From contig JASHXK010000442.1 in assembly GCA_030043575.1 (NCBI GenBank), forward strand, positions 1-9,810: 9,810 bases of DNA. Direction: 5' to 3'. The position numbers were made by a program, and so were the translations under genes. The notes beneath the pieces are model-generated. The model had not been told where the DNA came from, did not search any database, and saw only the letters and a list, made by a program, of their open reading frames with translations. How positions within the stretch are numbered: the first letter of the stretch is position 1; every line of letters starts with the position of its first letter. Origin of the DNA: Terriglobales bacterium. GTDB taxonomy: Bacteria > Acidobacteriota > Terriglobia > Terriglobales > Acidobacteriaceae. Below are positions 1 through 6,046 of the stretch, piece by piece.

Positions 1-2
1 GC

Positions 3-992
3 ATCTTCAAGCTGCTGGACACGCCGGCGGAGATCGTTTCCCCGGCAAAGCCGAGGGTTCCGCAGGGAGCGGGTCGCATCGAGTTCGATCATGTGTGGTT
101 CGCGTATCGCACGATGGCGCAAGCCACGGAGGAAGCTGCCAGCAAGGGCGAGAAGCTGAAGGCGAATGTCTTGCCCAGCGACAGATCGCAAGCGGGGTCC
201 CCATCAAGTCACGACTTTGGACTTGATGGGGTGCAGTATGACTGGGTGCTGCGCGACGTTTCGTTCACCATCGAGCCGGGCGAGACGGTGGCGATCGTCG
301 GCCACACCGGCGCAGGCAAGACGACGATCATCTCGCTGCTGCTGCGCTTCTACGATGTGCAGAAGGGCGCGATTCGCATCGACGGCGTCGACCTCCGCGA
401 CATGGAGCTGAGCGAGCTGCGGCGGCGTTACGGAGTGGTGCTGCAGGATCCATTCCTGTTCTCAGGAACGATTGGCGGCAATATTCGGCTCGGGACGCGC
501 TGGATCGAAGACGCGTCGGTTGAAAACGCGGCCGAACAAGTGAACGTCGCGGACTTCATCCGCTCGCTGCCGGCCGGCTTCGACGAAGAAGTGAAGGAGC
601 GCGGCAGCACGCTGTCGACCGGACAGAAGCAGCTGATCTCGTTTGCGCGCGCGCTGGCGCACAATCCGAAGATCCTGATTCTGGACGAAGCGACCTCGAG
701 CGTGGATACGGAGACCGAGTTCGGCGTGCGTGAGGCGCTGACACGGATGGTCGAGGGACGCACGTCGATCATCATCGCGCACCGGCTGAGCACGATTCAG
801 CGTGCCAACAAGATCATCGTGATGCACAAAGGCCAGGTGCGCGAGATCGGTTCGCACCAGCAACTGCTGGCGCAGCGCGGGATCTACTGGAAGCTCTACC
901 AACTGCAGTACAAAGACCAGGAGATTCCCGCGCCCATGGTCTTGCCGGCAGAGTACTCCACGCCGAGCGTGCATACCTCGGCAGACGACTGA
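3..992 (+). CDS. ABC exporter, ATP-binding C-terminal part (MsbA-like), 5' truncated by window
   Basis: The reading frame is open to the window edge, so the true start and the membrane domain lie upstream; 329 residues are visible. This is the nucleotide-binding domain of a half-size ABC exporter of the type that moves lipids or drugs across the inner membrane. Visible motifs (fragment numbering): A-loop Tyr35 in VWFAYR, Walker A GHTGAGKTT (100-108), Q-loop Gln148, signature LSTGQKQ (204-210), Walker B ILILDEA with Asp228/Glu229, D-loop SSVD, and H-loop His260 in IIIAHRLSTI. All are intact, so the domain should hydrolyse ATP. Oddity: about 40 extra residues, polar and low in complexity, sit between the A-loop and DWVLRDVSF, where most exporters have only a few; a perfect inverted repeat lies in that stretch. 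The nearby lpxB would fit a lipid flippase, but the substrate cannot be read from this part. Confidence 0.95.
   Translation: MFKLLDTPAEIVSPAKPRVPQGAGRIEFDHVWFAYRTMAQATEEAASKGEKLKANVLPSDRSQAGSPSSHDFGLDGVQYDWVLRDVSFTIEPGETVAIVGHTGAGKTTIISLLLRFYDVQKGAIRIDGVDLRDMELSELRRRYGVVLQDPFLFSGTIGGNIRLGTRWIEDASVENAAEQVNVADFIRSLPAGFDEEVKERGSTLSTGQKQLISFARALAHNPKILILDEATSSVDTETEFGVREALTRMVEGRTSIIIAHRLSTIQRANKIIVMHKGQVREIGSHQQLLAQRGIYWKLYQLQYKDQEIPAPMVLPAEYSTPSVHTSADD
199..231. repeat. Perfect 12-bp inverted repeat inside the ABC transporter gene
   Basis: The arms CCCCATCAAGTC (199-210) and GACTTGATGGGG (220-231) are exact reverse complements around a 9-nt loop (211-219). The repeat lies in frame in the extra linker of the ABC ATPase and encodes about residues 66-77 of the visible fragment. 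In mRNA it would form a strong hairpin. It has no T-run after it, so a terminator is unlikely. It may be a remnant of a dispersed palindromic element inserted into the gene; that origin is inference. Confidence 0.8.
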
Positions 993-1025
993 TCCCCCTG
1001 TCTGTCGGGTGCTTTGGCGGCGGAA

Positions 1026-1049
1026 CTGGTGGCGCTGCTCAACCACCAG
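1026..1049 (+). other. Stem-loop 34 nt after the ABC transporter stop
   Basis: CTGGTGG (1026-1032) pairs perfectly with CCACCAG (1043-1049) around a 10-nt loop. It lies in the 179-bp gap between the ABC gene and the cytochrome gene. There is no T-run, so it is not a standard intrinsic terminator; it could be a weak 3' end structure or chance. The rest of this gap shows only an isolated TATAGT (1122-1127) without a good -35 box, about 45 nt upstream of the cytochrome start. Confidence 0.25.
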
Positions 1050-1160
1050 CATGCGTCAAAGTGTGATCGCGGGAGGAAAGATCGAGTACACACATCACAT
1101 CGCAGGAGCCAAGGCATTCTGTATAGTCTGGAGACACGCCCGGAAACTCCGCTCGAGACG

Positions 1161-1166
1161 AGGAGG
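1161..1166 (+). promoter_or_regulatory. Shine-Dalgarno AGGAGG deciding the cytochrome GTG start
   Basis: A full consensus AGGAGG stands 5 nt before the GTG at 1172. It fixes this GTG as the start and shows that the signal peptide, with its four cysteines, belongs to the protein. Confidence 0.8.
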
Positions 1167-1171
1167 GCGAC

Positions 1172-1921
1172 GTGCGCTGTCGGAGTTATTGCTGTGCGGT
1201 TCTGCTGTGCCTGGTGAGCGTGGTGCCGGTTCCGGGCTTTGGGCAGCAACTCGACGTCTGGTCGAACGGAAGCCAACATCCGGTTCCGTTGAAGGCAGAC
1301 ACACCCGACACCAAATGCACGGAATGTCACAGCGACATCGATAAAGGCAAATACGTCCACACAGCCATGATCACGGGCTGCGCAAGTTGCCATCAGATCC
1401 GGAACAAGAGCGGCGTCACGCACGTGAACCTGATTGCTCCCGTAGCTCAGCTCTGCCTGAATTGCCATCCGCTATCCAAAGAAAAGGTGTTACATTTCCC
1501 TTACCAGAAGGGCGAGTGCATTGTCTGCCATTCACCGCACGCCAGCGATTTCCCCAACCACACCTGGGCCTCGACGCAGGACACTTGTCTGGGATGTCAT
1601 GCCGCTGCGCGGCTAAGGGTCAATGCGAAACAGAAGACCGCAGTCGTGCCATGGGGCATCACGCTGACCGCTGCCCAGTTGCAAGGACTGCAGTACCTGG
1701 GCCTGAACGAAACTCTCACGGCTAACCATCCAGTAGCCGGCCATCCTGTCTCCGGCCCGAACACGGCTTTGGGTCCCAACGCGCCGCCAATCACTTGCCT
1801 CTCCTGTCACAATGCGCATTCCTCGAACTTCGCTCATCTGCTGCCGAAGACGCCTCCCGATCCCGATATGCCGCTTTGCAAAAGCTGTTCGCTCTGCATC
1901 GATTGCCATCGGAACATGTGA
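1172..1921 (+). CDS. Secreted seven-heme c-type cytochrome (doubled CXXCH family)
   Basis: 249 residues with a GTG start behind a consensus ribosome site. The N-terminus has a hydrophobic export signal (about residues 9-24, likely cleaved near GFG-QQ), so it acts in the periplasm or at the outer surface. Seven CXXCH heme-attachment motifs are visible: CTECH 49-53, CASCH 70-74, CLNCH 95-99, CIVCH 116-120, CLGCH 139-143, CLSCH 209-213 and CIDCH 242-246. The C-X2-CHSPHAS and C-X2-CHNAHSS contexts match the doubled-CXXCH family, known for electron transfer. Residues 144-208 hold no heme motif but carry the His-rich NHPVAGHPV, a possible source of axial ligands. The C-terminus has an unusual CX2CX2CX2CH run (236-246). 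No lipobox is clear. lpxB starts 19 nt after the stop. The redox partner is unknown, and no other respiratory gene is in view. Confidence 0.9.
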   Translation: MRCRSYCCAVLLCLVSVVPVPGFGQQLDVWSNGSQHPVPLKADTPDTKCTECHSDIDKGKYVHTAMITGCASCHQIRNKSGVTHVNLIAPVAQLCLNCHPLSKEKVLHFPYQKGECIVCHSPHASDFPNHTWASTQDTCLGCHAAARLRVNAKQKTAVVPWGITLTAAQLQGLQYLGLNETLTANHPVAGHPVSGPNTALGPNAPPITCLSCHNAHSSNFAHLLPKTPPDPDMPLCKSCSLCIDCHRNM

Positions 1922-1940
1922 GCACCTGTCATAATCAAGT

Positions 1941-3095
1941 GTGCGAATCCTGATCTCCGCCGGCGAGGCTTCTGGCGAGTTTTACGGCGCGGAGCTGATG
2001 AAAGCGCTGCGCCGGCAAGTGGCTCCCGACACCGCCATCGAGTTCTTTGGCGTAGGCGGAGAGCAGATGCGCCATGCCGGTTGCGACCTGCTCGTCGACG
2101 CGCGAGAGATCGCTGAGGTCGGCATCGTCGAAGTCATCAAGCACATCCCCGGCATCTATCGCCGCTTTCGCCAGGTGGTTCGCGAAGCCGAGCGCCGCCG
2201 TCCCGATGCGGCTGTGCTGATCGACTTTCCCGACTTCAACCTGCGGCTGGCCCGCGAGCTTCACCAGCGTGGAGTGCCGGTTATCTATTACGTCAGTCCG
2301 CAACTGTGGGCGTGGAAGCAGCGCCGCATCGAGCGCGTGCGCAAGTACGTCAGCCAGATGCTGGTGATCTTTCCCTTCGAGGAGAAGTTCTATCGCGAGC
2401 GCGGCGTCGCGGCAAGGTTTGTGGGACATCCTCTGGCCGGCTTGCCGGCGCCGTCCATCCCTCGCGACCAGTTCGCGCGCGAATACAAGCTGGATCCAGC
2501 GAAGCAGTGGATCGCTCTGCTCCCAGGCAGCCGGCGTGCTGAAGTTGCACGAATCTTCCCGCTTCTGTTGCAAACAGTGCAACTTCTCGGTCCGGAGTAC
2601 GTTTACACAGTACCGGTTGCTTCCACGCTCAACCAGGAGTGGATGGCTTCGTTCGCTCGCCAATATCAGGGACCGCCGATTACCTTTACTCGCGACGCCC
2701 GCGCCAGTCTGCTGCACGCACGTGCGGCTGCGGTCGCCAGCGGTACCTCGACGCTGGAAGCATCCCTGATCGGCGTGCCTTTCGTGATGGTCTATTGCGT
2801 GGCTCCGCTTACCTGGAGGCTGGGCCGCCGTCTAGTCAAGGTAGACCGCTTCGCCATGGTCAACCTGATCGCGGAGCGCGATGTCGTGCCCGAGCTGGTT
2901 CAGGCGGACTTTACGCCGCAACGGCTGTGCGACGAACTGCGAAAGATTCTCCCTGACGGCCCAGCACGCAACGCGATGATCGAAGGTTTTCGTGGCGTGC
3001 GCAATCGGCTGGAGCCTGCGGAGCCAGGCGGCGATGCATCCGAAGGAGCAGCTCAAGCCGTACTGAAGATTGTGGAGGGTAGAGCTGGCGTTTAG
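1941..3095 (+). CDS. lpxB: Lipid-A-disaccharide synthase
   Basis: 384 residues, the usual length for LpxB (glycosyltransferase family 19). The enzyme joins UDP-2,3-diacylglucosamine and 2,3-diacylglucosamine-1-phosphate into the lipid A disaccharide at the inner face of the cytoplasmic membrane. Family motifs are in order: SAGEASGE (6-13), IDFPDFN (94-100) with Asp98 at the position known to be essential in the E. coli enzyme, YYVSPQLWAWK (116-126), FVGHPL (160-165), LLPGSR (193-198), SGTSTLEA (267-274) and MVNLIA (306-311). The GTG start fits the conserved N-terminus, but no Shine-Dalgarno is visible; CATAAT at 1930-1935 ends 5 nt before the GTG. The usual lpxD-fabZ-lpxA neighbours are absent. 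The gene follows a cytochrome by 19 nt and may be co-transcribed with it. Its presence implies an outer membrane with lipid A. Confidence 0.96.
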   Translation: MRILISAGEASGEFYGAELMKALRRQVAPDTAIEFFGVGGEQMRHAGCDLLVDAREIAEVGIVEVIKHIPGIYRRFRQVVREAERRRPDAAVLIDFPDFNLRLARELHQRGVPVIYYVSPQLWAWKQRRIERVRKYVSQMLVIFPFEEKFYRERGVAARFVGHPLAGLPAPSIPRDQFAREYKLDPAKQWIALLPGSRRAEVARIFPLLLQTVQLLGPEYVYTVPVASTLNQEWMASFARQYQGPPITFTRDARASLLHARAAAVASGTSTLEASLIGVPFVMVYCVAPLTWRLGRRLVKVDRFAMVNLIAERDVVPELVQADFTPQRLCDELRKILPDGPARNAMIEGFRGVRNRLEPAEPGGDASEGAAQAVLKIVEGRAGV

Positions 3096-3158
3096 CCCAG
3101 AATCTGCCGCACGAGCTGTTGCTTCGATCAAGAATCGGCGTCTCCACCGCGAGTTTTC

Positions 3159-3164
3159 TATAAT
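3159..3164 (+). promoter_or_regulatory. Candidate -10 box TATAAT before the M1-like gene
   Basis: A perfect TATAAT lies 34 nt before the chosen ATG at 3199, in an AT-rich patch of the 103-bp gap after lpxB. A start site near 3171 would leave a leader of about 28 nt. No convincing -35 box stands 16-18 nt upstream, so this is a suggestion only. Confidence 0.35.
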
Positions 3165-3198
3165 TGTGCTTAATAGCAGAGCGGGAGTTCTCTTCTCA

Positions 3199-5280
3199 AT
3201 GCGTAAAGCAGCAAGGTCCCTGGAATGCGTCCTGCTTGGCGTGTTCTTCTTGGTTGCCACCGGCTTCGCGGCCGAGAAGCCGCGTATTCAGGTCAACGAC
3301 TACATCATCCATATTGCTGTAGCACCGGAGACCCATCAGCTCAAAGCGCAGGCCCGGGTCAAGTTCACCGCGCTCGAAGACATCAACATTGCCACATTCG
3401 AGCTGCACAACGCGCTGCGCCCGACGCGGGTAATCGACACTAACGGGCAGTCGATGCCGGTCGAGCGCGTCAGCTCCGATTCCACCGTCCGCATCTCGCT
3501 TCCCGCTACGCTGACCAAGGGCTCATCTGACACCCTGATCTTCGAGTATGAAGGCGAAATCCAGTCGGGTGATGACAGTCCGGTGCCGGGATTGAAGCTG
3601 GTCTACATCGGCGATCCTATTACCTATCTGCTCTACGCCGGACGCTGGTTCCCCATGGTTGGCTACGGCACGAACCGCTTCACCTCCACCATCAGCGTGA
3701 GCGTCCCCGCTGGATACACTGTGATCGCCAGCGGCAAGCAATCGGCTGCTCCGGGACCGGAAGTGGACGAACAGGACACATCCGGCGCAGCCAAAGGTAC
3801 AGCCGCTTCACGTAAGGGACAATCGCAAGCGAACCTAACCCGCCTGGCCACTCCCGCCGGTGGACGGACTCTGACCTTCACCTATGAGGAGCGGCCAAGC
3901 TTTCCCGGAACTGTCATCATCGGCAAGTATGTGCAGACCAAGAGCACCGAAGGCGGCCTGAACATCAATGTCTACACCACACCGGAGCACAAGGCCGCTG
4001 CCACCAACTACGCCGATCTCGCCACCAAAGAGTTCTTCTACTTCACCACGCTGTATGGTCCGCCTTACGACCAGAATCTCAGTGTGGTCGAGTTGCCGGA
4101 CGATACCGTTCCTTCGGCTTGGGCGCCGGAGATTGCGGCATTGGCCGGACATCACTTCACCGAGAAGGGCAACTACCGCCTGTTGGCAAATACGATTTCG
4201 CATCAGTGGTTCGGCACGATGCTCAGTCCCGCCACCAAGAACGATTGGTGGATCATCGACGGAGGCGCGCGTTACTCCGAAGCGCTGTATGTCGACCACG
4301 TCGCCGGCGAAGCCGGATTTCAGGAAGTCACCAAAGACATGTCCGTGGGCGCGCTGGCCTACGTCTCGGTGCCGCTGGCCGACGTCGGAAGGCTGGATAC
4401 TTTCTCGCCGGAATTTCAGTCACTGGTCACGGACAAAGGCGGCATGATCCTGGCCATGCTCGGCTGGGTCATCGGCGAACAGGCCTACGATAAAACCATG
4501 CGGACGTTTTTCTCGCAGTACTCGGGCAAGTCCGTCACGGTCGACGATTTCCGCAAGGTCGCCGAGCAAGCCTCGGGACAGCAGCTCAACTGGTTCTTCA
4601 CCCAATGGCTCGACTCTACCGGCGCTCCCGAGTTCAAAAACAAATATACGGTGTATCGCACGCAGAAGGGCTTTCGCGTAGTCGGCGAGATTTCGCAGGA
4701 CATGGATCTGTTCCGCATGCCGGTGTTACTGAGGATCGACACCGACGGCAAGACCGAGAGCAAGCGCATCGAAGTTGAGGGAACGAACTCGGCTTACTCG
4801 ATTGACACGTTCGGCCGTCCCCGCCGCATCACCATCGATCCCAACAATCAGGTGCTGCAGAATTCCCAGGATCTCCAGGTACGGACGTCGATCATGCGTG
4901 GCCAGCAGGACGTCGAACAAGGCGATCTGACCGAAGCGCTGAAGGAATATCAGAAAGCTCTCGAGATCAATCGCAACAGCTCGCTGGCGCATTATCGCAT
5001 CGCCGAGGTCTTCTTCCAGCAGCATAACTACCAATCCGCCGCTAATGCCTACCGCGAAGCTCTGAACGGCGACGGCATCCCGCGCTGGACCGAGGTCTGG
5101 AGCCACATTCAGCTGGGCATGATCTTCGATCTGACCGGCCAGCGGGAGCGCGCCACCAACGAATACCGCCAGGCGCTGCAAACCCAGGACAACACCCAGA
5201 ACGCTATGGACGTAGCAAGAAAGTATCTGCAAACGCCATATCAGCCGCAGAGCAGCAGCGACAAGCCGGGCATGGAATGA
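3199..5280 (+). CDS. Secreted M1-aminopeptidase-like protein with degenerate active site and C-terminal TPRs
   Basis: 693 residues from the ATG at 3199. This start gives a signal peptide (MRKAARSLE, then VLLGVFFLVATGFAA); a frame-open GTG at 3070 would overlap lpxB and bury that signal. About residues 25-200 resemble the M1 N-terminal beta domain. The core keeps HQWFG (335-339) and a downstream helix-rich part ending in WFFTQWLDSTGAPEF, which are M1 hallmarks. The catalytic set is lost. The HEXXH position reads NTISH (331-335). The third zinc ligand, at the correct X18 spacing, is Asp354 in place of Glu. The GXMEN position appears as SAWAP (306-310). The YEKG catalytic Tyr is Thr411 (VTDKG). 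About three TPRs follow (roughly 566-668), then a polar tail. Inference: a non-peptidase periplasmic binding or scaffold protein. A peptidase with unusual chemistry is less likely. No partner is evident nearby. Confidence 0.88.
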   Translation: MRKAARSLECVLLGVFFLVATGFAAEKPRIQVNDYIIHIAVAPETHQLKAQARVKFTALEDINIATFELHNALRPTRVIDTNGQSMPVERVSSDSTVRISLPATLTKGSSDTLIFEYEGEIQSGDDSPVPGLKLVYIGDPITYLLYAGRWFPMVGYGTNRFTSTISVSVPAGYTVIASGKQSAAPGPEVDEQDTSGAAKGTAASRKGQSQANLTRLATPAGGRTLTFTYEERPSFPGTVIIGKYVQTKSTEGGLNINVYTTPEHKAAATNYADLATKEFFYFTTLYGPPYDQNLSVVELPDDTVPSAWAPEIAALAGHHFTEKGNYRLLANTISHQWFGTMLSPATKNDWWIIDGGARYSEALYVDHVAGEAGFQEVTKDMSVGALAYVSVPLADVGRLDTFSPEFQSLVTDKGGMILAMLGWVIGEQAYDKTMRTFFSQYSGKSVTVDDFRKVAEQASGQQLNWFFTQWLDSTGAPEFKNKYTVYRTQKGFRVVGEISQDMDLFRMPVLLRIDTDGKTESKRIEVEGTNSAYSIDTFGRPRRITIDPNNQVLQNSQDLQVRTSIMRGQQDVEQGDLTEALKEYQKALEINRNSSLAHYRIAEVFFQQHNYQSAANAYREALNGDGIPRWTEVWSHIQLGMIFDLTGQRERATNEYRQALQTQDNTQNAMDVARKYLQTPYQPQSSSDKPGME

Positions 5281-5332
5281 CCCGGCAGCAGATTACGGTT
5301 CTCACCCAGACCCTTATGTCCAGCGCGCAACC

Positions 5333-5348
5333 CGGCGCTCAAGCGCCG
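5333..5348 (+). terminator. Short GC hairpin after the M1-like gene, possible terminator
   Basis: CGGCGC (5333-5338) and GCGCCG (5343-5348) form a 6-bp GC stem with a TCAA loop, 53 nt past the stop of the M1-like gene. No T-run follows directly; a TTTT occurs only near 5390. It could mark the end of that transcript, but the evidence is weak. The rest of the 128-bp gap shows no gene. Confidence 0.3.
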
Positions 5349-5408
5349 CTCCACCCGACCATCTAAAGGCACTCCCCACCCGGGCTGTTTTCGAGCTACA
5401 AAGCTATC

Positions 5409-5975
5409 GTGCCGAAAGCATCGTCAGAGGCCAAACACGCTCACCTGGTCGCCCTCGCCGCTGACTGGCTGCGCTGCCGCTACGGATGCGGCATCGTCCT
5501 CTCCGAGCAGTACTGCGCCACCGGCGAAGTCCCCGACGTCATCGGCTGGAAACCGTCGTGCCAATCGGTGCTGGTCGAGTGCAAGGTCTCGCGCAGCGAC
5601 TTCCTCGCCGACGCCCACAAGCCGTGCCGCACACATCCCGAGGAGGCTCTCGGCAGCAAGCGTCTCTACCTGGCGCCCGCGGGAATGATTGCGCCCGGCG
5701 AACTCCCGAAGCATTGGGGCCTGCTGGAATCGAAAGGCCGCGACGTGCAACTCGTCGTCAAGCCGGGCAGGATCGACTTGCGCTCGCCCACCGGCCTGAT
5801 GAAGGAGATGAACCTGCTGCTCGCCAGCCTGCGCCGCGTCGAAGTGCGCATCGAGCCGCAGACGATCACTGAATTCCTGAAGTGGAAGAACCGCATGGCC
5901 GACTACAACGGCGGGCAGCTGCCCGAAGGAATCACCCAGCAGGAACAGGAACGGAATCCGTACCTGGCGCAGTAA
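5409..5975 (+). CDS. PD-(D/E)XK nuclease-like protein (MmcB-like / restriction-endonuclease fold)
   Basis: 188 residues, GTG start, no clear ribosome site. The first 110 residues carry a nuclease-type core: helix KHAHLVALAADWL (9-21), then EVPDVIGW with Pro42-Asp43, and 13 residues on VLVECKVSRSDFLADAHK with Glu57-Cys58-Lys59. This is the classic PD-X(n)-EXK arrangement of metal-dependent nucleases. The E-C-K-x-S-x-x-D-F-x-A-D context is like MmcB-type and phage-associated small nucleases. A further strand (KRLYLAPAGMI, 84-94) and a GLLE turn follow. The C-terminal part (about 125-188) is helical and polar and is not recognised. No methylase, helicase or toxin-antitoxin partner sits next to it. 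Family membership is read from motifs; cleavage activity and substrate are inference. It could serve in DNA repair or be a phage relic. Confidence 0.75.
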   Translation: MPKASSEAKHAHLVALAADWLRCRYGCGIVLSEQYCATGEVPDVIGWKPSCQSVLVECKVSRSDFLADAHKPCRTHPEEALGSKRLYLAPAGMIAPGELPKHWGLLESKGRDVQLVVKPGRIDLRSPTGLMKEMNLLLASLRRVEVRIEPQTITEFLKWKNRMADYNGGQLPEGITQQEQERNPYLAQ

Positions 5976-5996
5976 TTGACGCCGCCCGATAAGGCA

Positions 5997-6006
5997 CCAA
6001 CGTTGG
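5997..6006. repeat. 10-bp perfect palindrome in the convergent gap
   Basis: CCAACGTTGG lies in the 71-bp space between the nuclease gene and the convergent membrane-protein gene. With no loop and no T-run it is not a usual terminator. It could be a protein-binding site or chance. No other clear terminator is visible in this gap. Confidence 0.3.
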
Positions 6007-6046
6007 CCTGTGATGGCGCCGCGGTCGCTTTCCACCGCCGGGCCTT

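Noticed and set aside
462..1052. 196-codon antisense frame across the 3' end of the ABC gene
   Set aside because: It mirrors the Walker B and H-loop coding region and has no domain of its own.
1935..2717. 260-codon open frame antisense to lpxB
   Set aside because: It lies fully opposite an unmistakable LpxB and has no recognisable domain; it is a high-GC shadow frame.
3070..3198. Upstream GTG extension of the M1-like protein, overlapping the end of lpxB
   Set aside because: It would place a clear signal peptide 43 residues inside the protein; the ATG at 3199 exposes that signal and has a TATAAT in front.
3835..4299. 154-codon antisense frame and sense frame-shifted frames inside the M1-like gene
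   Set aside because: The M1-like frame is continuous with domain order from signal peptide to TPRs; the others show no motif or start signal.
6013..6043. Possible GC hairpin terminator between the convergent genes
   Set aside because: Only a 5-bp stem (GCGGT/ACCGC) with an 8-nt loop and no T-run on either strand; too weak to call.
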